Origin: JAIYCX01 sp044351785
Lineage (GTDB): Bacteria > Bdellovibrionota_C > UBA2361 > SZUA-149 > DAOLCO01
Length of the DNA stretch: 5,843 nt
Direction: 5' to 3'
Assembly (NCBI GenBank): GCA_044351785.1
Contig: JBILFC010000201.1
Location: 1 to 5,843 of the forward strand
Each line of letters starts with the position of its first letter. Position 1 is the stretch's first letter. The translations under genes and the position numbers were made by a program. Positions 1 through 5,497 of this stretch are shown here, piece after piece. The notes under the pieces are model-generated. The model saw only the letters and a list, made by a program, of their open reading frames with translations. It did not search any database and had not been told where the DNA came from.

Positions 1-902
1 TTGCTGGTTTCATCTCGCCATTGAGCGCTACAGCAGAAAATATTTCATTCTTGCCTTCTTCAGTATCTGTTTTAATAGATTCTTTAACGTATATTCATCC
101 TAAAGACCCTTGGATCTCTTCTGCTGAAGGGATTAGAATTAAGACTTCTCCTCAGAGTGGATCTTATTATCAGTTTACAAAGTCTATAGGTAATGAAAGT
201 GTAAGCTACAAGGTTAAGGAATCCGATTTAAGGTCTTTTATAGAATATATTCGTAGCTCTGCGAAGTTCGTAGCAGAGTATCCACTTATAAAAAGATCTA
301 TGCGAGATGCAGTAGAGGCTTTTTATAAAATAATTTTTAACTCTAAAGCGATTGGAGGTAAGAAATTTATTCTTATTCCTGAAGAGTATAAGGGAGTGTC
401 TGGAGTTACTTATCGGATTTCATCTAACCTTGTTTTTATAGTTAATGCTGAAAATCAGGTAGTAAATGTTTATGAAACTAGAGGGAAGAATTATTTTAAA
501 TTTTTAGAAAATCAGTTTCAGTATTTAACTCTGAAGAAGAATGTGCGCCATATTGATGTTATTGAACTGACTCAGAATCATAAGTTCTTACTTGGAAGAG
601 TTAAAATTAAAGGAAAGTTTGTTACAATTGAGAAAAAAGCTTTCTTTATTTTAGTTGATTCCGTTGGTAGATCGCATTGGTTTAGAGGGAAATTAGAACC
701 GCGATATACAATAAAAGATATTCTAGTTCAGATTGCCGGTACATTAAAATATGCTGATTGGGTCGATCTAACGAAGCTTACAGAAGATAAAAAAGTGCAA
801 GCAGGGCACAGTAGGTTTGAACTTAAATATACCCCCTGGACCTTTAGAACAGGTAAGAGTGGGAATATTTATGAGTTTGTTGAGGGTGGAAGGAAGGGGT
901 AG
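1..902 (+). CDS. Hypothetical protein, 5' end cut off by the window edge
   Basis: I do not recognise this protein. The frame is open from the left edge (codons from base 3 read AGFISP before the first possible start, a TTG at 21). There is no Shine-Dalgarno sequence before that TTG, so the true start most likely lies outside the window and only the last ~299 residues are seen. Numbering from the TTG, the visible part is rich in alternating hydrophobic/polar stretches that suggest beta strands (about 126-165 and 190-215). Lysine-rich patches and a motif VDSVGRSHWFRGK near 213-225 also stand out. I see no transmembrane segment, nucleotide-binding loop or cysteine cluster. Codon use is AT-rich like the dnaJ-like and etf genes, except for the last ~20 bases, where G-rich sequence of the next segment begins. 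The C-terminal residues EGGRKG may thus not be original. The reading frame is long and uninterrupted, so a real gene is likely; the function is unknown. Confidence 0.75.
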   Translation, partial: AGFISPLSATAENISFLPSSVSVLIDSLTYIHPKDPWISSAEGIRIKTSPQSGSYYQFTKSIGNESVSYKVKESDLRSFIEYIRSSAKFVAEYPLIKRSMRDAVEAFYKIIFNSKAIGGKKFILIPEEYKGVSGVTYRISSNLVFIVNAENQVVNVYETRGKNYFKFLENQFQYLTLKKNVRHIDVIELTQNHKFLLGRVKIKGKFVTIEKKAFFILVDSVGRSHWFRGKLEPRYTIKDILVQIAGTLKYADWVDLTKLTEDKKVQAGHSRFELKYTPWTFRTGKSGNIYEFVEGGRKG

Positions 903-956
903 GCGGTGCCTAGGATTGGTTTGTGAGGCACGCCACGCTAAATGGGAAGAGCGTGG
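902..956 (+). other. Pair of adjacent GC-rich hairpins just after the stop codon
   Basis: Bases 902-910 (GGCGGTGCC) pair with 927-934 (GGCACGCC) as an 8-bp stem with G905 bulged, around a 16-base loop. Directly next to it, CCACGCT (933-939) pairs with AGCGTGG (950-956) around a 10-base loop. The two stems share C933-C934, so both can form together only if the second is reduced to 5 bp (935-939 with 950-954), in which case they could stack end to end. There is no T-tract after them, so this is not a standard intrinsic terminator. The first stem starts inside the stop codon of the upstream gene. It could be a 3' UTR structure that protects the upstream transcript, or the 5' domain of a larger non-coding RNA running to 1218. 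The pairing is visible directly; the role is inference. Confidence 0.5.
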
Positions 957-1032
957 GGGAGAATTAACAGCAGCGAGTCGAGAAGTTGAGTGTTATTTGA
1001 TAGTTAGTTCGTGGAGAAAGTTTTTTTGCAAC

Positions 1033-1218
1033 ATCTCTTCTTTCTGTATTCATAATCGGGTTAACATTCTTCAGTTAAGATCTTTGACAATTTGATTCGG
1101 GTAGAGCCTGTTCTGGCTTGCACTGTCTATATATAGATAAAGGTTTTTAGCAGGCCAGGGCAATCTTGGAGAGATTTTACTTAAGATTAAGCGTACTTGA
1201 TCTTAGGTAGGTTTTTTT
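1033..1218 (+). ncRNA. Candidate structured RNA: small RNA or attenuation leader upstream of the orphan gene
   Basis: Bases 903-1248 have no convincing coding frame but several nested pairings. ATCTCTTC (1033-1040) can pair with GGAGAGAT (1168-1175), 8 bp with one G-U, as a closing helix. Inside it, 1109-1121 pairs with 1150-1162 for 13 uninterrupted base pairs, three of them G-U. The loop of that stem carries a 12-base perfect palindrome, TCTATATATAGA (1126-1137), which can form its own small hairpin. TTAAC (1061-1065) can pair with GTTAA (1074-1078). The 3' end is a 16-bp terminator hairpin (1176-1218). Bases 1075-1082 (TTAAGATC) can also pair with 1199-1206, the 3' arm of that terminator, which would be an antiterminator. 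I matched it to no known family: landmarks of 6S, tmRNA, RNase P and SRP RNA are absent. The 5' end is unknown; the only candidate promoter (TTGCAA 1026-1031, CATAAT 1051-1056, spacer 19) is weak and would start transcription inside the closing helix. Confidence 0.4.
1176..1218 (+). terminator. Strong intrinsic terminator-like hairpin ahead of the orphan gene
   Basis: Bases 1176-1191 (TTTACTTAAGATTAAG read as RNA with U) pair without interruption with 1196-1211 around the tetraloop CGTA (1192-1195). This gives a 16-bp stem with G-U pairs at 1176/1211, 1177/1210, 1181/1206 and 1188/1199. Seven T follow at once (1212-1218). Stem plus T-tract is the classic rho-independent form, although the stem is AT-rich rather than GC-rich. 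It ends 30 bases before the ATG at 1249, so it cannot be that gene's own terminator. It ends either an upstream transcript (small RNA, or the 1-902 gene) or acts as an attenuator. If transcription reads through, the T-tract can pair with the A-run at 1230-1236 just before the Shine-Dalgarno sequence. Confidence 0.75.
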
Positions 1219-1248
1219 CAAAAAGGTTCAAAAAAAGGAACAGAAGTC

Positions 1249-2100
1249 ATGGAATTGAATGAAATGATGGCTGCAATTCAGAATTTCGAGGCTGGCAATT
1301 TTACAGAGAAGTGTCCCAGCTGGATCACAAGGGATGTCCGAGAACTGCGGAAGGAGGGGAAGAGGCTTGCAGATGTTTTGGAGATTTCAGGTGAGCTTGA
1401 GCTGAAATTCCTGCGGGAAGGAGTCTTTTCTGAGCACTCCGTTACTTTTGCGCGACTTAGAGAGGGAACATTCCTCGCTCTCAAAGATGAGATGCGGAAA
1501 CTCAACTACTTTCGATCTCTTTTGGAAGAGGGATTTACGTTGGGGGAATTGGGTTTCCTAGAGGGAGAGAGCATAGAGTTATTCGAAAGAAAGCTCATTG
1601 CAAACGCGGTTAACCTGAAAAAGGAGGAATTGATGAGAAATCTCAACTTTCCTTTCTTGAACACTTTCCTGAGTTTCGTAAAAAAGCATGCGCAATATGT
1701 TGAAATCAACTTACCGTTGATCCAGGAGGAGTTGCTGACCCGTCGGTTGCAGAGAGAAGAAAGTATGAAGGAGCGACAGGTTACTCTTTCAGCTTGTGAA
1801 CGGTGGGAAATGCTTCTGCCAGGATACAAAGAGGCGCGAGGGAACTGGCTTGTTTTGATGGCCAACAGTTGTTGCACGGTCAAGTGCATTAATCAAGTAG
1901 ATGGATTACTATCAATAATCAAGGAAGAGTACCCCGAGAAAACAGAAGACATTTCGAGGATCGAGGGTAAAAGAAAGGATGTTCTTGATCTGATTGGCGT
2001 GAGGGGGCCGGCTGTTAAATTTAGTCCAGAATATCATCAGCGAAAAATCGACAGGACGGATGAGGAAAATACCTCTTATCGTGACTGGGACGTCAGATAA
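1249..2100 (+). CDS. Orphan helix-rich hypothetical protein, 283 aa
   Basis: I do not recognise this protein. The ATG at 1249 is chosen because AAGGAA (1235-1240) lies 8 bases upstream, a good ribosome binding site; a second ATG at 1264 has none. The product is hydrophilic, strongly charged (Glu, Lys, Arg) and looks almost entirely alpha-helical. Runs such as residues 28-60, 104-132 and 158-178 are compatible with helical bundles or short coiled coils. There is no signal peptide or membrane segment, so it is probably cytoplasmic. Five cysteines occur (22, 183, 208, 209, 213); the CCTVKC cluster at 208-213 is notable, but no metal-binding family is evident. The C-terminal ~25 residues are polar and probably disordered. 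Base composition and codons (CTG, CGG, GAG, GGG) differ plainly from the flanking AT-rich genes, which suggests acquisition by transfer. It sits behind a structured, terminated leader and is followed by its own terminator, so it looks like a single-gene unit. Confidence 0.75.
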   Translation: MELNEMMAAIQNFEAGNFTEKCPSWITRDVRELRKEGKRLADVLEISGELELKFLREGVFSEHSVTFARLREGTFLALKDEMRKLNYFRSLLEEGFTLGELGFLEGESIELFERKLIANAVNLKKEELMRNLNFPFLNTFLSFVKKHAQYVEINLPLIQEELLTRRLQREESMKERQVTLSACERWEMLLPGYKEARGNWLVLMANSCCTVKCINQVDGLLSIIKEEYPEKTEDISRIEGKRKDVLDLIGVRGPAVKFSPEYHQRKIDRTDEENTSYRDWDVR

Positions 2101-2133
2101 CCGGTTCTGCGGTAACATGAAGGTTTTTCAGTT

Positions 2134-2160
2134 AGCGGGTCTGTAAAACCGCTTTTCTTA
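2134..2160 (+). terminator. Intrinsic terminator of the orphan gene
   Basis: AGCGGGT (2134-2140) pairs with ACCGCT (2148-2153), a 6-bp stem with one bulged G and a 7-base loop, followed by TTTTCTTAATTT. It lies 34 bases after the stop codon at 2098-2100. An alternative partner for the 3' arm is GCGGT at 2109-2113. An 8-base palindrome AACCGGTT (2099-2106) overlaps the stop codon. The stem is short, so strength is uncertain. I see no matching terminator for rarA, which converges from the other side. Confidence 0.55.
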
Positions 2161-2221
2161 ATTTGACATTTTAAAAGGCAACTTATAAGGGCTTCGAGTA
2201 TGGAATCTTTCTCCATTTCTT

Positions 2222-3505
2222 TCACTTTATCCTACCCCTCAGCCTATCCAACCTCTCCTTAATCTTCGGCTCAATTCCCTGATCCTTCGGCTCATAAACA
2301 ATTAAATCCTTTAATTTGTCTGGCATATATCTGATTGGATAATATGCTTCGGGGTAGTCATGGGGATAGTGGTAGCCGAGGCCGTGGCCTTGTTCTTTCA
2401 TTAATTCTGTTGGTGCATTACGGAGGCGCTTGGGAATTTCTAGTCCTGGATTCTGATTTACAATTTCTGTCATTCTATTTAGCGCGACATAAGAGGCATT
2501 AGATTTGGGGCAGCTTGCAAGGTAAGTTGCTGCTTGTGCCATTGGGATGCGACCTTGCGGAAGACCAATCCTTTCTAGTGCTTGATCTGCAAGAACTGCT
2601 ATTTCTAAAGCCCTTGGGTCACAGCATGCGTCTTCACTTGCAAAAATAATCATTCTTCTGGTTAAGTAATGTGGATCTTCACCTGCTTCTAATGCTCTTA
2701 TCATATAGTATAGCGCGGCATCTGGATCAGAGCCCCTCATCGATTTTATAAAAGCAGAAATACAATCAAAGTGGTAATCCCCGTCCTGATCAAAAGGTAG
2801 TGGTTGATCTAAAAATGATCTTTCAAGAGTTGATCTCTCAATTGAATTTTTACCTTCTGCTAAGGCTAAATTCGATGCCCATTCAAGTGAATTAAGAGCC
2901 TTTCTAAAGTCACCCCCTGAAATTCTACAAATCAAATTTAGAGCATCATCTGGGATACTTAAATTATGCACTCCTAATCCTCGTTCTCTATCTTCAAGAG
3001 CTCTTAAGACTAGAATCTTTATGTCTTCATCAGTGGGTTGCTTAAGGTTAATAACTTTTAATCTACTTAAAAGGGCTGATCTAAGTCTAAAGCTTACATT
3101 CTCTGTTGTCTGTCCAATGATACTAATTGTCCCTGCTTCAATGTGTGGTAGAAAGGAATCCTGTTGGCTTCTATTGAACCTATGAATTTCATCTACTAGG
3201 AGAAGGGTTCTTTTGCCAGATTCTTTCATGGCTTTTTCGGCAGAATCAATGCTGGCTCTAATTTCTTTTACTCCGTCTAGCACGCCAGACATTCTAATGA
3301 AGTTGTATCCACTATGCTCTGCAATTACTTTAGCTAGTGTGGTCTTACCAGAACCAGGTGGCCCAGTGAGGATGATGGAGGGGACATAGGGTGGTTTTTG
3401 GCTAATGCATGCATACAGCGCCGAGTTAGGTCCAATAACACTTTCGTGGCCAATTACCTCGTTAAGGTTCTTTGGGCGCATTCTTTCCGCGAGGGGTGGA
3501 ATCAT
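2222..3505 (-). CDS. rarA: Replication-associated recombination protein RarA (MgsA), AAA+ ATPase
   Basis: RarA/MgsA (eukaryotic homologue WRNIP1/Mgs1) is a tetrameric clamp-loader-like AAA+ ATPase that acts at stalled replication forks and single-stranded DNA gaps. At 427 residues this is close to the ~447 of E. coli RarA, with a shorter N-terminus that starts almost at the conserved LAERMRPKNL block. Visible motifs are Walker A GPPGSGKT (48-55), Walker B LLLVDEIHRFN (101-111), a sensor 1 region IGQTTENVSF (130-139) and the arginine-finger segment SALLSR (143-148). The C-terminal tetramerisation region carries family hallmarks RALEAGEDP, ASEDACCDPRA, GRIPMAQAATYLA, PKSNASY and LRNAPTELMKEQGHG. 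In sensor 1 the usual ATTENPSFE reads QTTENVSFR, a departure worth noting. The ATG at 3505 is the only usual start after an in-frame stop 21 bases upstream; no Shine-Dalgarno sequence precedes it. It lies 86 bases downstream of the dnaJ-like gene on the same strand, so co-transcription is possible. The identity is secure. Confidence 0.97.
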   Translation of the reverse strand: MIPPLAERMRPKNLNEVIGHESVIGPNSALYACISQKPPYVPSIILTGPPGSGKTTLAKVIAEHSGYNFIRMSGVLDGVKEIRASIDSAEKAMKESGKRTLLLVDEIHRFNRSQQDSFLPHIEAGTISIIGQTTENVSFRLRSALLSRLKVINLKQPTDEDIKILVLRALEDRERGLGVHNLSIPDDALNLICRISGGDFRKALNSLEWASNLALAEGKNSIERSTLERSFLDQPLPFDQDGDYHFDCISAFIKSMRGSDPDAALYYMIRALEAGEDPHYLTRRMIIFASEDACCDPRALEIAVLADQALERIGLPQGRIPMAQAATYLASCPKSNASYVALNRMTEIVNQNPGLEIPKRLRNAPTELMKEQGHGLGYHYPHDYPEAYYPIRYMPDKLKDLIVYEPKDQGIEPKIKERLDRLRGRIK

Positions 3506-3522
3506 TAAATTCGTCGTTATAG

Positions 3523-3547
3523 ATTAGCATTAAACAATACTGCTAAT
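3523..3547. repeat. 7-bp inverted repeat just upstream of rarA
   Basis: ATTAGCA (3523-3529) and TGCTAAT (3541-3547) form a perfect 7-bp inverted repeat with an 11-base spacer, 18 bases upstream of the rarA start codon. There is no T-tract on the rarA strand, so it is not a terminator. It could be a repressor site or a leader hairpin between the dnaJ-like gene and rarA. In AT-rich DNA a chance occurrence is possible. Confidence 0.35.
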
Positions 3548-3591
3548 ACTTATCGATTTTTGAACAAAACATCAAATTCTTCTATGAAAGT

Positions 3592-4605
3592 TTAAGCTTC
3601 AACTTCATTTTCAGCTTTTACCTTTGATTTAATTGGACTTAGAGAGAAGAGTAAGTCTTCCCTTTCTTTTTTAATGTCTGTTTCTATCTGTTCGTTGTCA
3701 TTGTTATCAATCGGATTGACCGTGACAAAGATGTCTCCGTGCATTGCCCTTTCTGTATCCCATAAGCCTCCAGATGAGATTATGTAAGGCATTGTGATGT
3801 TTTTTCTACTCAGGGGAATAGTTTCAAAGCCGACTGCAGTAGCAATTGTAAATGAAAGGGAAAGATCAAGTTCTTTTTCGAGCATTGGTACTTGTAAATG
3901 TACATCGTAACCGTCTCGCTTAAAATTACTATTAGTAGTAATGCTAATTTGAATTTTTACTTCATCAATTCCTGTTTTCCCGTCTGGTCTAGGTAATCTG
4001 AGTTTTAATTTCGTGGGCGAAATTTTTACAGGAGGAATATTAATTTCTCTACGTGTCTCTTTCCCTCCAATTATCCCTACTAAGGTTCTCTTTGTCCCAG
4101 TAATTGCTTCAACTTCTGTTACATGAAAGTTATATATTCTTTCTCTTTCTAGAATTAGTTCTGTTGTAGCTTTCCTGGGCCTAAAAGTTTTTTGTTCTTT
4201 TTTAACTTCGGGTTCCTTTGTAAATATAGATTTCAATAATCGAAGAAGGCCTGGAGATTCTTTGGCACTCTCTTTATTTAATATTTCGGGGTCTCTTCTT
4301 TCTGGGCGAAATTTCAACTCTTCTCTTAGTGATTTTGTAGAAGAAATAAAATCATTATCTGAATCAAGTTGTAGAATCCCCCGATTCATATCGTATTTTA
4401 ATCTTAGATCAGAATTGGATAGGGTATTGTAGGCTTTCTGAAGATTAGTAAATTTGATTCTAGCATCTTCAGTTGGATTGATGTCTGGATGATATTCTTT
4501 TGCAAGACGTCGGTATGCATCTTTAATTTCGTCTAGTGTAGCTGCGCTAGATATGCCGAGTTCGTTATAGTAGTTATGTCCACGGTCAGCGGCATTCTTT
4601 CGCAT
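3592..4605 (-). CDS. DnaJ-family co-chaperone without zinc finger (CbpA-like)
   Basis: J-domain proteins stimulate the ATPase of DnaK/Hsp70 and hand it substrates. The N-terminal J domain spans residues ~11-72 (NYYNELGI, YRRLAKEYHPD, FTNLQKAYNTLSN, RLKYD), with the essential HPD triad at 39-41. A charged, low-complexity linker follows (~75-150) in place of the usual Gly/Phe-rich region. Residues ~155-300 look like the DnaJ C-terminal substrate-binding domains: the block NFKRDGYDVHLQVPM (227-241) matches the family 'F.RdG.Dl' strand, and HGDIFVTVNPI (289-299) matches the final 'GDl.V.v' strand. The four CxxCxGxG zinc repeats of true DnaJ are absent, so the layout is that of CbpA/type II proteins. 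The C-terminal tail (301-337) is Lys/Glu-rich. At 337 residues it is slightly longer than CbpA (~306). The ATG at 4605 has the purine run AAGAAG 6-7 bases upstream. It probably leads a two-gene unit with rarA and is divergent from etfBA. The class is sure; orthology to CbpA is not. Confidence 0.9.
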   Translation of the reverse strand: MRKNAADRGHNYYNELGISSAATLDEIKDAYRRLAKEYHPDINPTEDARIKFTNLQKAYNTLSNSDLRLKYDMNRGILQLDSDNDFISSTKSLREELKFRPERRDPEILNKESAKESPGLLRLLKSIFTKEPEVKKEQKTFRPRKATTELILERERIYNFHVTEVEAITGTKRTLVGIIGGKETRREINIPPVKISPTKLKLRLPRPDGKTGIDEVKIQISITTNSNFKRDGYDVHLQVPMLEKELDLSLSFTIATAVGFETIPLSRKNITMPYIISSGGLWDTERAMHGDIFVTVNPIDNNDNEQIETDIKKEREDLLFSLSPIKSKVKAENEVEA

Positions 4606-4620
4606 AGTGATCTTCTTATG

Positions 4621-4650
4621 TTGCCATTAATAGTGTTAGTATCCTATAAT
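4621..4650 (+). promoter_or_regulatory. Sigma-70-type promoter for etfBA
   Basis: TTGCCA (4621-4626, five of six consensus bases) and TATAAT (4645-4650, perfect) are separated by 18 bases. Transcription would begin near 4657, leaving a leader of about 85 bases before the etfB ATG. The -10 box touches the dyad at 4649-4680. Confidence 0.6.
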
Positions 4651-4680
4651 CACTAATTATATCGGCAGATATAAGGTGAT
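4649..4680. promoter_or_regulatory. 32-base dyad overlapping both divergent promoters (putative operator)
   Basis: The core is a perfect 7-bp inverted repeat TTATATC/GATATAA (4657-4663 and 4668-4674) around GGCA. It is flanked by a second matching pair, ATCAC (4649-4653) and GTGAT (4676-4680), offset by 3 unpaired bases on one side and 1 on the other. The element covers the end of the etfBA -10 box, the likely etfBA start point and the whole minus-strand -10 box. A protein bound here would affect both directions. No regulator gene is in the window. The symmetry is seen; the operator role is inferred. Confidence 0.45.
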
Positions 4681-4686
4681 CCTCAA
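4656..4686 (-). promoter_or_regulatory. Candidate promoter for the dnaJ-like gene and rarA
   Basis: Read on the minus strand, TTGAGG (4686-4681, four of six consensus bases) precedes a perfect TATAAT (4661-4656) with a 19-base spacer, slightly long. The -10 box is about 50 bases before the ATG at 4605. It is back to back with the etfBA -10 box, five bases away. Confidence 0.4.
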
Positions 4687-4712
4687 GTTTATTAAGGATT
4701 TCTAAGTATCTG

Positions 4713-4729
4713 AAATTTAAGCTAAATTT
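4713..4729. repeat. 17-base AT-rich dyad in the etfB leader
   Basis: AAATTTA (4713-4719) and TAAATTT (4723-4729) are a perfect inverted repeat with a 3-base spacer, ending 12 bases before the etfB ATG. It could be a binding site for a regulator or may reflect AT-rich sequence alone. The spacer of 3 is too tight for an RNA hairpin without opening a pair. Confidence 0.3.
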
Positions 4730-4741
4730 ATTCTGAGAGAC

Positions 4742-5497
4742 ATGAAAAAAATATTTGTTCCAATTAAGCGAGTTCTTGATTGGCAGTTGAAGGTCAAGCC
4801 GAATGCTGAGGGCAGTGATGTTGATAAATCTAATGCCAAGTGGATCATTAATACATTCGATGAAATAGCGGTTGAAGAGGCTTTGAGAATTAGAGATGCC
4901 GGAGTGGGGTTTAGTGAGGTAGTGCTTGCTTGTATAGGGCCTACTCTTGCTTCTGAGCAGATCAGAAGTGCATTAGCGATGGGCGCAGATCGTGCAGTCC
5001 ATGTAATATGTGACGAGAATTTAGATTCAGAACAGGTTGCTTATATTTTATCTTCTCTTATTAAAAGAGATTCTTATGATTTAATTTTAATGGGCAAGCA
5101 AGCGATAGACAGCGATTCAAGTCAAACAGGCGTACGTTTAGCTCATTTAATGAATCTACCTTTGGCTTCTTTTGCCTCTAAGGTGTTAGTTGAGGGAGAG
5201 AAAGTCTTAGTAACTAGAGAAGTTGATGGTGGACTTGAGCAAGTTAGATTGACTTTACCTGCCATAGTTACTACTGATTTGAGGTTAAATGAACCTCGAT
5301 TAAGGTCTTTACCAGGAATTGTTGCAGCTAAGAAAAAACCGATTGAAGAGGTTCAGCTTATTGCGATTGAAGGTCACCTAGTAAGTAAAACACTTGTGAA
5401 AAAGTTAGAGTTACCGCCAAAGAGAGGCGCAGGAAAGAAGGTGGATTCAGTTGATGAGCTTGTTAACTTATTAAAGAATGAGGCTAAGGTTATATGA
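4742..5497 (+). CDS. etfB: Electron transfer flavoprotein subunit beta
   Basis: EtfB pairs with EtfA in the soluble ETF heterodimer, which takes electrons from acyl-CoA and other dehydrogenases and passes them to ETF-quinone oxidoreductase; the beta subunit holds a structural AMP in the housekeeping ETF group. The 251-residue length is typical. Landmarks are VPIKRVLDW (6-14), NTFDEIAVEEA (37-47, usually NPFDEIAVEEA), ALAMGADRA (77-85), MGKQAIDSDSSQTG (117-130), the ETF-beta signature from V157 to T177 (VTREVDGGLEQ then LPAIVT), and DLRLNEPR (179-186). The partner-recognition loop SLPGIVAAKKK (189-199) keeps the anchor leucine (L190), equivalent to Leu195 of human ETF-beta, and the following lysine cluster. 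The ATG at 4742 matches the usual N-terminus; only a weak purine run (GAGAGA) precedes it. The stop overlaps the etfA start by 4 bases, so the two are translationally coupled. Sequence similarity points to the mitochondrial/proteobacterial group rather than to FixA or bifurcating ETFs. Identity is secure. Confidence 0.97.
   Translation: MKKIFVPIKRVLDWQLKVKPNAEGSDVDKSNAKWIINTFDEIAVEEALRIRDAGVGFSEVVLACIGPTLASEQIRSALAMGADRAVHVICDENLDSEQVAYILSSLIKRDSYDLILMGKQAIDSDSSQTGVRLAHLMNLPLASFASKVLVEGEKVLVTREVDGGLEQVRLTLPAIVTTDLRLNEPRLRSLPGIVAAKKKPIEEVQLIAIEGHLVSKTLVKKLELPPKRGAGKKVDSVDELVNLLKNEAKVI

Noticed and set aside
21..23. TTG as the true start of the first gene
   Set aside because: The frame is open to the window's left edge and no Shine-Dalgarno sequence precedes the TTG, so truncation by the window is the simpler reading.
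817..1095. Plus-strand open frame of 92 codons across the end of the first gene and the non-coding gap
   Set aside because: It overlaps the first gene out of frame, has no ribosome site, runs through the hairpin-rich segment and has a composition unlike a protein (Cys/Arg/Trp-rich).
1084..1123. TTGACA at 1084-1089 and TTGCAC at 1118-1123 as -35 boxes for the orphan gene
   Set aside because: Neither has a TATAAT-like box at 16-19 bases; the TATATA near 1128 is part of the palindrome TCTATATATAGA and has no properly spaced -35.
903..1248. Known RNA genes (tRNA, tmRNA, 6S, RNase P, SRP RNA) or a group I/II intron
   Set aside because: I found no T-loop/CCA pattern, no tmRNA ends, no RNase P conserved core and no domain V. 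The arms of the closing helix are too asymmetric for 6S RNA.
1278..2118. Three minus-strand open frames antisense to the orphan gene
   Set aside because: They are Ser/Arg/Phe-rich mirror frames of a well-supported plus-strand gene and lack ribosome sites.
883..2160. Insertion sequence, retron, toxin-antitoxin pair or CRISPR-associated cassette
   Set aside because: There is no transposase, reverse transcriptase, spaced repeats or second small gene, and comparing the two edges by eye shows no terminal inverted repeats or target duplication.
2200..2216. ATGGA/TCCAT hairpin after rarA as its terminator
   Set aside because: The stem has only 5 bp and no T-tract follows on the rarA strand.
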